64,000 nt of DNA from assembly GCA_037157565.1 (NCBI GenBank), contig JAZHRO010000003.1, positions 73,100,501 to 73,164,500 of the forward strand, written 5' to 3'. Of the stretch, positions 33,739 through 43,863 are shown piece by piece; within the stretch, counting starts at the first letter, position 1; each line of letters begins with the position of its first letter. The notes under the pieces were generated by a model. It did not search any database, was not told the origin of the DNA, and saw nothing but the letters and a program-made list of their open reading frames with translations. A program made the translations under genes and the position numbers. Source of the stretch: Thalassia testudinum (Eukaryota; Streptophyta; Magnoliopsida; Alismatales; Hydrocharitaceae).

Positions 33739-34719
33739 TTCACCTTGGCCATTGGATCCTTAACCCCCTCCATCTCTTCATCTTAGCCCTCCATTCCAAG
33801 AGTCACCTTAGCCCCCTTCCTATTCGATAAAAACCCACCACCTACCACCATTTTGGGGCATCCTCCAATAGTGTATTTTGCTACCTATACCACCTATACC
33901 TACGGCCAACAAGAAGGAGTAGAGAAGGAGATTAAAGGGGCACATCACCAGCCCCTTTGGTGCCTTCTTCTCCCTACTCTCTTCAACTTTGGCCACGCCA
34001 AGGAGGACTCTTCCACTTCAAGGAGGACGGCCAGGCAAGGGAGAAGGACCTAGGGTGGCGTCCACCCTTGGAGAGAAGCTTAGGGTACGCCCCCTTAGGT
34101 CTTGCCTTGGAGGACATCACCTTGGCGGAGCACAGCAAGGAAGGAGTTGGAGGATTCTTTTCAAGCTTAGGAGCTACCAAACTTAGAGCAAGAAGCCCTC
34201 TTCTTCACCATCTATCAAGAGGATTTGTGTTTTCTTTTCTTTATTTTAATTTTTCTAGTAGTAGAAGCATTCCTCTACTAGGCCATTTTGTAAAACACTT
34301 TTCATTAATCTAGTTGCCTTCTTTGCAATTTCCTTATTTGCATTTCTAATTGCTTTGTTTTTAGCATTCTTCACTCCCTCTCGCTAATTATTATAGGCCT
34401 CCACTTGCCTAGAGTGAGCTTAGGGAGAGGTTCTACTTGCCACTTAGAAGTAGTATTCTAAATTTGAAGCGTAAATCACCTTCCCGCCACCATTTCGCAT
34501 GTTGTCCTAATTCAAAAACAAAAAAAATGATATATTGAAAAATACTAAAAAATAAAGTTGAGATTTTTATTTCAAGCAAGAGAATCAATTTTGCAAACAT
34601 TTGGCCTCCTTGGACGACCCTAGATACTCCCCTATCTGGGAATATAAATTTAAGAGTTGATCGATTTTACGCGTTATAGCGACGTATTTAACAAATCGTG
34701 TGAAATCGCCATCACTTTT

Positions 34720-34737
34720 TGGCACCATTGCCGGGGA
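34720..34737 (+). promoter_or_regulatory. Primer-binding site of element F
   Basis: TGGCACCATTGCCGGGGA, tRNA-Asp type with two transitions, five bases after the LTR. Confidence 0.83.
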
Positions 34738-36305
34738 GGCACGGCTTTGCTTATTCATTCTTCTCTTGCTTGAAGTGGATCTCATCCCCTTCTCTTTATT
34801 TTCTTTTTCGTGTGTGCAGGAACTATTGCAGGAAGAAAGCGGGAATCTGGAAGCGAGTGCTCAAAGTTCCTTTTTTCCTGTGAGATTCAGGTTGGTTCCT
34901 CCTTCTGGTCACATAATTAATTAAAACTACCAAAAACAAATTAAACTTGGCTTTCAAGATCCCAAACAACTTTTTAAGTGGAGTGGTGCATTTTAAAATC
35001 CATTGTTTGCTTGAATGCTTCTTTAGCACCACTCCATTGCAGGTATTGGTGTTCTATTTTTCAGGTTCAGATTTCTATCCGAACTTGAAAAATCGATTCC
35101 TAACACCACAAGCCTTCGAAAATCATAAAATTTCATATAGTGATTTCCAATTATGTTAGGAAGATCTGTTCCAAATTTCAGATCAATTGGATTTGTATTT
35201 AATTTTTAAAAATTCTTCGACTGCAGAGGGGTCACACCCTCTAATCTTCCAATTTTACTACTGTCCATGAATTTTTAGAATTTTTATACTAATCCAATTT
35301 TTGTGAAATTTAGTTTGCTGGAATTCTTGTGAAATTTTACACATCATATAAAATCATAAGAATTTTCTAATGTCGGTGGTAATACTGACAAGTCCAAAAT
35401 ACCCACAGGTATCATTTCTAGACTTTAACACCAGTACAATTAAAAATTCAAAATAATTATCAAAAAATTCCTAAAATCTTACAAAAATATTTTTTGGAAT
35501 CCTTGTTTGATTTTATTCAAAGTAGTGGTGTTGTTTGATTTGTTTAGACCATTACTTAATTCAGAAAGTCTAAAATTAATTCATTGGTAGTAATTTTCTG
35601 TCTTATGGATAATTGGCTTAGGGTTTCTTTCTTTCTTTTTAGAGACTCACATTAAAGGAAATTAACCATCACCAATACAAATTGTCTTTCCTTTGATTGT
35701 GAAGTTTCAAACATGTTTGAAAATTTAAAGAGAAAAACCCTAAAACACATTTAATTAAAACAAATCGTAAAAGACAAAAATACAAAAAAATTGTGTGACA
35801 ACTTGATTTTCATTGGAGCCACTCTCCAATTCCTGCACACACATAAAAAACTCAAAATAATAGGGCAACAACCCAATAAATGCCCTCCACATTCCGTGTG
35901 CACTATAGCATCCTAGACCTAATTAAAATTTGTAGCAACTTGACCCCTAAGGCTTTATAAACTTAGGCTTGCTATTTCGGTCTTAAGTTTTCTTCAGTTA
36001 GTACCAATTCTGTCATCTATATCTGGTGTTCAGGCTGAGGGGCCGTGTCAAACGACCAGGCGCGAGTTTGTACAAGCACCTGGGGTTTTCCTTGGGAAAC
36101 GTTTGGGCCCAAACCTCCCCTTAAGAAACTTGGCTAGATTTATTGATAGAACGGGTATTCACTATTGACTTCTTATTTCCTATATTGACCAAGTCTTAAG
36201 TTATTATTTGGGAGTCACATTTAAGTTAGGTCTAGTTTTGTTTGCTTCAATTGCACACTTTCTCTCATCTCTTTCTCTTCTCCTTCCCTTCCGTTCTTCC
36301 ATTTT
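34738..36305 (+). other. Element F leader with stem-loop
   Basis: No gene. GGAGTGGTGC (34980-34989) pairs perfectly with GCACCACTCC (35026-35035). A GTAGCAACTTGACCC block near 35930, shared with E and G, and a TCAAACGA block near 36050, shared with B, precede a pyrimidine-rich stretch before the gag ATG. Confidence 0.62.
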
Positions 36306-37276
36306 ATGCACAGGCGACGGTCTCAAAATCCGCACTTGGAAGGACCATTTGATTTCGCCCCCCGCACAAAGAGACCACTTTTTCTGTCTTCTTCTCCTGA
36401 AAAAATGGAAACACAACAAAATAGGTCCACTGACCCTTCCACTTCCGCCTCTAACACCACCACTAACCCTAATTCTAACCCTTCCACCCAAAACGCACCA
36501 ACCATTAACTTCCCACACTTGGAGCTCCCTAATCTTGAGTTGCCCCAAACACAACATCAAGACCCCTACCAGATCTTTTAAAATTGATGGCCGGGCAGAT
36601 TAATAAATTAAATTCCAATCAACAAACATTGACTAGGAACATCCAAAACCTAGCCAACCCAAGGCCAAACCCACCACCCCGTCAGCAGCCTGTTGTTCCT
36701 CTAAAAGATTTCTATGATCCATCTTATTATGAGGAATGACCAGGGGTGGTCATACCAGAGGGGGTCTTTGAGATCAAACCTGCTGTCCTGAACCTAGTTA
36801 AACACTTTCATGGACTTCCTAGGGAAGACCCTTTCAGCCACCTTGAAGAGCTAACTCTTCTTGCACAGACATCCCATTCCCAAAATGTGCAAGAAGACAT
36901 ATGGCTGATGCGGCCTTTTCCATTATCTCTTAAAGATAAGGCCGCTTATTGGTTTAGGACCATTGGCCTACCCATCACAACTTGGCCTCAGCTCAAGAGT
37001 GCCTTCGTCAAGAAATTCTTTCCCATAGGTCGTACCAATTCCTTGTGAAGATCTATTACGACCTTTCACCAATAATCTTGTGAGACTTTCCATGATTCTT
37101 CGGAAAGATTTCAAGATCTTTTAAGAAGTTACCTGCACCACGAGATTCCTTTATGGTAGCTCGTGCAAATCTTCTATCATGGATTAGAAGATCAAATCTG
37201 ACATTTTGTCAACACCTCGTGTGGTGGAAACTTCTTAAATAAAGATGTTGAAAGTGCCTACGACCTGTTTGAAGAA
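36306..37276 (+). pseudogene. gag: Gag N-terminal and capsid part of element F (pseudogene)
   Basis: The ATG at 36306 begins MHRRRSQNP, matching the start of gag in E and G. This frame stops at 36581. The capsid-like part (DPFSHLEELTLLA, PFPLSLKDKAAYWF, FFPIGRTNSL) is in another frame from about 36600. Stops there lie near 36738, 37046, 37068, 37157 and 37198. The second frame then continues without a break into the long open frame at 37277. Confidence 0.82.
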
Positions 37277-39199
37277 ATGAGTGAAAACTCATTTAATCAA
37301 GCCTCCATGAACACATTTTGCAGAACCCAAAACCCACAGTTTGGTGTTCATGAAATAGGCACTCAATCTATCCCTGTCACCCAAGACGATCTTCAATTGA
37401 TCGCTCAAAAACTCGACCAGATGCATATTAATCAAAAGAAAATTGAGGAAAGACTGGCCACATCAACTCAAGCTTCACACCCATATCTAACCCAACCTAA
37501 CTTTCGACAAAGAGAAAATTTGCACAATCTCAACACTACTCCTACTGATTATTCTGAGGTTGCCCATGATTCACTGGGGTATTACAACTATCCCGATCTT
37601 AACCCCACTCAAAATATTTCTGCCATCCAGGAGCCCTTTGAAAATTCTTCTAATTGGAAAAATTACCCGAACTACTCCTGGAATAGTCAAGTTTCCTCCC
37701 AACCATATCATTTTAATGGGTGTGGGTCGAATCCAAACTTCCATCCTGGGCCATCTCAACAAGACATCAATGCCCAGATGCTGCGAACCCAGCAGGATAT
37801 GCAAACAAAAATGATGGAAGTAACCTGCAACATCACAAATCTGAACAATCAGATTGGGGTTACTGCCACGCAAAGACCTGCAGGACATCTTCCGTCCCAA
37901 CCCATGCCTAACCCTAACCACCAAGGAAACCATTATACGAGCAGAATTCCACACTATCCGAATCAACCTCCTCCTAATCCACCACCTCAGCAGCCGCCCA
38001 GGTTTCTGCAATCACAGGCCCCCCTACCTCCTACAAATAATAATCCAACTGCACATGTAGTTACTTTGAGGAGTGGGAAAACCACCATTGACCCCGAGCC
38101 TTCACACAAACCTGGTGAAATACCTGTGCAAATTGACTCCCCACCTCCCCAACAGGAAGAAAAAGAAATACAAAAATCTCAAGGCAAGATTCCTGTCCCT
38201 TTCGCACAAGCTCTCTACCCCACCACCTCCAAAAAAAAGAAATCTGAGCCCACTACAGAAGAACTCATGGATCTATTTGGGGAAGTTCATATCAATATTC
38301 CTCTCCAAGATGCCATCAAATATATACCTGCCTATGCTAAATTTTTGAAGGAGATTTGTACTCCTAAAAGGCAGGCCAAAAATCTAGGACAGGTGCATCT
38401 TTCGGAAACAGTAAGCTCTGTCATACAAAGTAAGCTGCCTCCTAAGATGAAAGATTCGGGGGCACCTTTAATTTCTATAATTATTGATGACACTACATTT
38501 TATCGCTCCCTCCTTGATCTTCGTGCCTCAGTTAATATTATTCCCACGAGTTTATTCGAAGAATTTCATATCGGTGAATTAAAACCCGTCGTGGTTACCC
38601 TACAATTAGCCGACCGATCTGCAATCAAACCACGTGGGATTGTCGAGGATGTTTTAGTCAAGGCCCAGAATTGTGTCTTCCCTGCAGACTTTCTGGTTCT
38701 TGACATTGAGGCACCTGAATCATTACTGGACTCCCCAATAATCCTTGGAAGCCCTTTTTTGGCCACTGCAAAGGCAAATATCAATTGCCACACAGGCAAA
38801 ATGGATATCAACCGTGCCGACCAAACTATCACTTTAGATATTTTTAAATCCTCCAGGAGATTCCATGATGATAACTTCTTTGAGGACTCAGATACTGAAA
38901 TTTCCAATATGGTGGAGGAGACAATGTTAATAGATACCCTTACCGACCATAATTTTTTTGAGGACTCTGAATCAGAATCAGTGGTCGGTGAAATCTGTGA
39001 TCTAGAAACTTGTCATGACCCCAAATTTATTCCTGATACCCCCCCTAAGCACCTTAACCTACCCACTTTTCACTCACATAATTTTTCCACACTAACTTCA
39101 CCCAATCCTCACCATTCCTTCCCCAACTCCTTTCGTACGGACCTGCCACCAACCACACCCGAATTTGGCATCCAACCTGATTTAAAACCATGGCCATAA
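37277..39199 (+). CDS. Open 640-codon gag C-terminal and aspartic protease frame of element F
   Basis: The frame begins MSENSFNQASMNTF, a block that follows the capsid in E as well, so this ATG is probably internal to an original polyprotein. A Q/N/P-rich section follows (residues about 50-270), then RSGK, then the pre-protease block FLKEICTPKRQ (about residue 355). The protease reads LLDLRASVNIIPTS with ILGSPFLATA; Arg replaces the usual Gly after Asp-Leu, which should impair catalysis. The acidic C-terminal extension (EDSDTEISN, EDSESES) corresponds to the linker before reverse transcriptase in E. The frame then ends, with no polymerase behind it. It is the second-longest open stretch in the window judged by undamaged domains. 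Confidence 0.8.
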   Translation: MSENSFNQASMNTFCRTQNPQFGVHEIGTQSIPVTQDDLQLIAQKLDQMHINQKKIEERLATSTQASHPYLTQPNFRQRENLHNLNTTPTDYSEVAHDSLGYYNYPDLNPTQNISAIQEPFENSSNWKNYPNYSWNSQVSSQPYHFNGCGSNPNFHPGPSQQDINAQMLRTQQDMQTKMMEVTCNITNLNNQIGVTATQRPAGHLPSQPMPNPNHQGNHYTSRIPHYPNQPPPNPPPQQPPRFLQSQAPLPPTNNNPTAHVVTLRSGKTTIDPEPSHKPGEIPVQIDSPPPQQEEKEIQKSQGKIPVPFAQALYPTTSKKKKSEPTTEELMDLFGEVHINIPLQDAIKYIPAYAKFLKEICTPKRQAKNLGQVHLSETVSSVIQSKLPPKMKDSGAPLISIIIDDTTFYRSLLDLRASVNIIPTSLFEEFHIGELKPVVVTLQLADRSAIKPRGIVEDVLVKAQNCVFPADFLVLDIEAPESLLDSPIILGSPFLATAKANINCHTGKMDINRADQTITLDIFKSSRRFHDDNFFEDSDTEISNMVEETMLIDTLTDHNFFEDSESESVVGEICDLETCHDPKFIPDTPPKHLNLPTFHSHNFSTLTSPNPHHSFPNSFRTDLPPTTPEFGIQPDLKPWP

Positions 39200-39494
39200 T
39201 TGGGCTACACTTATCATTTTCCATCCAACATTGATCCCAATACTGCTTCTAATCAATTTTCTAGGGATCTAGAAGAAGACACCTTTTTTGTGGGCATCCA
39301 AGTGTCCAATTATTTACATGATTTTACGTCTTCCGTGCATACCTTCACGCACGGCTGAATTGTGTAAAAGGTAGCACTGGATGGGAGGTAACCCATGATT
39401 TTTTCTTGCTTTCCCTTTTTATTCTTTTTCCAGGTTTTGTTCATCCTAAACCCTATCGTTCTTCACTAAGGTGATCCCTTTTCCCTCCTAATGC
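39200..39494 (+). other. Element F sequence between protease frame and purine motif
   Basis: No gene. It includes a small inverted repeat, CGTGCATACC with a GCACGCACGG neighbour near 39340, and pyrimidine-rich sequence. The polymerase region would be expected here but is absent. Confidence 0.6.
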
Positions 39495-39528
39495 ATGAGG
39501 ACATGGCATATCTTAAGCATGGGGGGGT
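39495..39528 (+). promoter_or_regulatory. Post-coding polypurine-like motif of element F
   Basis: ATGAGGACATGG then TTAAGCATGGGGGGGTG. It is kept although pol is missing, about 1.25 kb before the 3' LTR. Confidence 0.65.
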
Positions 39529-40733
39529 GTTTTTAAATTTGATGATCGATTTAGGATTTTCAAAACCTACAAATATGTAATTTTCTTTAATTTATTTCCT
39601 GCTTGCATTCTTAAAAAATAAAAAAAATTAAAAAAATTAAAAATGTTGAAAACTTTTTGAGGAAAAATTTTGCAATCGGGACTAATGTCAAAAAATTCAC
39701 TTTTGGTACAATGGGATTTAATCTTTAACAAACTAAGGATGAGGATATGGATCTGATCATTAGAATTACAGGGTCTATTTTTGACTAGATCAGATATCCT
39801 TCTCTAAAATTCCACCTGAACTCATCATAGTTTAGGTGACTTGATCCTATTTTGTAATACGGAAAGTATTTGACTTAGCTTCTGATTCAAAAACTTGCAT
39901 GTTTTGAGAAACTTCTTGTGTCACTCTTCACACACAAGCCAACACTTAAAAATAACTAAAAATTTGAAAAACTCCCTTGTTTAGACATAGTAAAAGTCTG
40001 AAGCAGATCATTGGTTTGAGCTCCCACCACCGAGAAGGGGGAAAATGCCTCCTTTGAGGACGCGATGTCAACATGTTACCGCCTCGACGCTGCTCCATAT
40101 CTATATTTCATATCTTTAGATGGAGCATCAAAGCGCATTTTAGCAGCTCAAGTGTCTTGGACGGTGCTCTACCTATAGTGTCGGAGCAAGAGCTTGAGTT
40201 TGCTTGGAGCGCCCCTTTTCACCACGTTGTGTTTTGGGGTTGTGAGCTCCTGGGTGGTGTCATGGACAGTGTTATCCCGAAGTACTACCACCAGAGCCCC
40301 TCGAGGAATGCTAACGGGAATGATGATCCCGACACATCTGTTGTAAGACTAAGCTAAAAATAAGCATGGGGAAAAAAAAAGTAATAATAAATAAATTAAC
40401 ATGCCCTTGTAAATGTTGGCTTTTCACAAGCACAGACACAAGGTTTTAAAGAATTTTGCAAGTTACGAATCAGATTCATGAGCCAGAAAAATCCTAAAAC
40501 AAACATTTCAAGTCATCTGAATTAACAAGAGGTTAATTTGTGAATTTTCTGGAGGATATATTGATCCCATTCTGTCTAATGGTCGAATCCGAAAACAAAT
40601 CCCAATGCTTATCATTAAAAAATCCCGTACCTCCGGTGTTTTAATCTACCAAGGTCCCCTAATCTCTTTTTCTCCTCAAAAGTAGAAAAAAATTAGATTT
40701 CCTAAAAATTTTATTTTCCAAAAAAATTAAAGT
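39529..40733 (+). other. Element F 3' noncoding region
   Basis: No classical gene. A 94-codon frame (40073-40357) ends in PSRNANGNDDPDTSVV, related to the ending of the module in A and C. Around it, TGTTACCGCCTCG and AGCGCATT blocks also match C near 22300-22360. Confidence 0.6.
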
Positions 40734-40770
40734 TTTGCTAAGAGACTAGCAAATGATAAGCATGGGGGTG
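40734..40770 (+). promoter_or_regulatory. Element F terminal palindrome and polypurine tract
   Basis: TTTGCTA (40734-40740) and TAGCAAA (40747-40753) flank AGAGAC, followed by TGATAAGCATGGGGGTG and the 3' LTR. Confidence 0.78.
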
Positions 40771-42995
40771 TGATAAATGCCAGTTTATCAACATTCTTAC
40801 GCATTAATACAATCCTAACTCTTAGGACTTTACTCTGCAAACGGGTTTTTGGGCCGCATTTAGGCATAAAATAGGTTAGGCATGCATTGGAATTTTTATT
40901 ATCTTTTTATTATGTTTTTGTGAGTCTTAGGGATGTACAGATATACAGATCCCAAAAACCCTAGCACTCAAGAAGGAAAATGGAGAAGGAGAAGCCCAGA
41001 CTAGCTGGAACTCAGCTTGATCTAGCTCACCACAGCTAGAACCTAGCTCACTTGAACTAGGGTTAGCTCATCCCAGCTCCATTCAGCTAATCTCAGCTGA
41101 ATGGAAACTCAAGAGAGTTCATCTTAGCTCACATTAGCTCAAGTCAGCTCAGATCTAGCTCATCTCAGCTCCCACTAGTCCACAGGGAGCTCTAGCTAGC
41201 TCAGCTGAGTTGACAGGAGTTCACCCTAGCCCAGATCCAGCTACATCCAACTCCACTCAACTCCAACCAGCTGAAGAAGAACTCATCCCAGCTCAGGAAG
41301 CTCAAGTCCAGCTCCCGGGGACTTAGCTTAGCTCAACTCAATTGAGCTAAGCTACCTTAGCTGCCTCAACCAGCTTGATTCTCCCTGGGATCACCAGACC
41401 TAGCTCACCTCTGCTCATTACGGTAGAAGCTAGCTTACTTTAGCTTGGCTTAGCAGCTAGCAAAGAACTAGCAAGCTAAGCCAGCTAGAGTTGCTCCATG
41501 CCAGCCTCTTCAGCAGTAGCCAGCTCCAATTTCAGCTCCAGACTTCTCCTCCTCAGCTCCTCCTTGCAAACCATAGCTCCAACACCTTCTCCTCTACTCC
41601 CCCTTTAGCTAAGTTAGCTTAGCTTAACTTAGCTTATCTAGCAACCAGCTCCTTGGCCATCCACCAGCTTCAAATTCAACCCTAGCTAGCTCCACCAACT
41701 TAAGCCTACCTATGCTAGCTACCCTACTCAAGTTGGCGCCAACTTCTAGCCATCCCTTCACCCCATTATCACCACCAAAAGACACCAAAAGTTGGCACCA
41801 AAAACTACCCCTAACCACCTCTATATTGGCACCAACTTTCAGCCCTTAATCCTCCCTACACCTACCCACATATTCCATCCTAGCCATCCACCTACCACTC
41901 CTTCTAGATCCCTTCTTAGCGCCAACTTAGATCCCCTTCTAGAAGCCATTTTGGTGCCAATATCAATGGATGTCAACACCCATAACCACCCCCTAGGTGT
42001 CCCTTAAGGTGGCGCCAATTCACCTTGGCCATTGGATCCTTAACCACCTCCATCTCTTCATCTTAGCCCTCCATTCCAAGAGTCACCTTAGCCCCCTTCC
42101 TATTCTATAAAAACCCACCACCTACCACCATTTTGGGGCATCCTCCAATAGGTATTTTGCTACCTATACCACCTATACCTACGGTCAACAAGAAGGAGTA
42201 GAGAAGGAGATTAAAGGGGCACATCACCAACCCTTTTGGTGCCTTCTTCTCCCCACTCTCTTCAACTTTGGCCATGCCAAGCAGGAGGACTCTTCCACTT
42301 CAAGGAGGATGGCCAGGCAAGGGAGAAGGACCTAGGGTGGACGTCCACCCTTGGAGAGAAGCTTAGGGCACGCCCCCTTAGGGCTTGCCTTGGAGGACAT
42401 CACCTTGGCGGAGCACAGCAAGGAAGAAGTTGGAGGATTCTTTTCAAGCTTGGGAGCTACCAAACTTGGAGCAAGAAGCTCTCTTCTTCACCATCTATCA
42501 AGAGGATTTGTGTTTGTTTTTCCTTATTTTAATTTTTCTAATAGTAGAAGCATTCCTCTACTAGGCCTTTTTGTAAAACACTTTTCATTAATCTAGTTGC
42601 CTTCTTTGCAATTTCCTTATTTGCATTTCTAATTGCATTCCTTTTAGCATTCTTCACTCCCTCTCGCTAATTATTCTAGGCCTCCACTTGCCTAGTGAGC
42701 TTAGGGAGAGGTTCTACTTGCCACTTAGAAGTAGCATTTTAAATTTGAAGTGTAAATCACCTTCCCACCATCATTTTGCTTGTTGTCCTAATTCAAAAAC
42801 AAAAAAAATGATATATTGAAAAATACTAAAATAGAAAGTTGAGATTTTTATTCGAAGCAAGAGAATCAATTTTGCAAACGTTTGACCTCCTTGGATGACC
42901 ATAGATACTCCCCTATCTCGGAATATAAATTTAAGAGTTGATCGATTTTGCATGTTACAACGACGTATTTAACAAACCGCGTGAAATCGCCATCA
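40771..42995 (+). repeat. Element F 3' LTR
   Basis: TGATAAATGC to CGCCATCA. It keeps an intact TATA box, CTATAAAAA, at 42105-42113. It has about 60 bp less of the AGCT-rich block than the 5' copy (around 41155 against 32865). Followed by GTTTT. Confidence 0.92.
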
Positions 42996-43863
42996 GTTTT
43001 TGGTGGAGAGACTTGGAATTGAGTTGATTCCAACCCCACCATGACCTTTGACGTGCCTAAGATTCAATCCCGAATACTTCAACCCCAACAATTTGATTTT
43101 CTTTATCTTATGGTTGAGCCTTATGTGTGGAAATCATTCTGGTGATTGGGAGCACTTGAATTGAAGTGCTTTGGCTCCCTTTTACACTAATCTAAAAATT
43201 GACTCGTGCATCCACACATAGAAATCTCCATCTAGGGAAGCCCATTGCATTTTAGCATGCATTAACCAATTGACATTGAAGAAGGGTTTGTTGGGCTTAC
43301 AAGAAAACTTGTATTCTCTCAAAACCCGAAGATTGGTTGAATTGGTATTTCAGCGAAATCTTCAATTTCATACTACTTAAGGCTGAATTTTAAAAATCAT
43401 TCATCAATTAAAACTTAAATTTAGGGAGATTTCTCCGTTGCATGCTTGGTTTACATACTTTGTAAAATCAATCACTTGGGCATTACTCGTAAAAAATGCC
43501 CTTCACATTCCAGAAGCACTTGATCCTAAGCCTCTAACTAAAACTGGTAGCAACTTGACCCTTATTAAGGATTGGAGGTCTAACTACCTACGTGTAGCGC
43601 CTACGTGCTGCTGAGGGTTCCCACGTGCTATCGGATGTCTAAGACTAGGGCAAACGGCCTTTCAATCTGGCCCGATGGTTCTGTGGTGCTCACATTCGGT
43701 TCCGTAGTTCATGATAGTAGGTAACCTAGATCTTTAGGTCTAAGGGCACACTGTAGAGGTTAGGAATTTGATTGTATTGATTTGTCATCAAGTGTACCTT
43801 TGTGGCGTCATTTCTATCATCTCCTTTTCCCTTCTTATTTTCCCAATTCTTCCTGCTGTGTGC
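42996..43863 (+). other. Element E leader, right part, with stem-loop
   Basis: No gene. GGGAGC (43148-43153) with GCTCCC (43174-43179) and ACTT with AAGT form a stem-loop. The same is found in G at 62029-62060. The block GGTAGCAACTTGACCC near 43545 is shared with F and G. Confidence 0.65.

Larger units (their letters stand above)
32475..34714 (+). repeat. Element F 5' LTR
   Basis: Starts TGATAAACGCCAGTTTATCA, itself a terminal palindrome, and ends CGCCATCA. It includes an AGCT-rich block, an array of TTGGCGCCAA-like palindromes and a damaged TATA box (CGATAAAAA, 33825), which is CTATAAAAA in the 3' LTR at 42105. Confidence 0.92.
32475..42995 (+). mobile_element. Element F: LTR element with gag and protease but no reverse transcriptase or integrase
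   Basis: LTRs are 32475-34714 and 40771-42995, with near duplication CTTTT/GTTTT. The primer-binding site is 34720-34737. It carries gag in two pieces (36306-37276 and the start of 37277-39199) and a protease domain. From the protease to the post-coding purine motif at 39495 there is room for only a few hundred bases, and no RT, RNase H or integrase motif is seen there or elsewhere inside. This makes it a non-autonomous gag-protease element. Confidence 0.88.
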
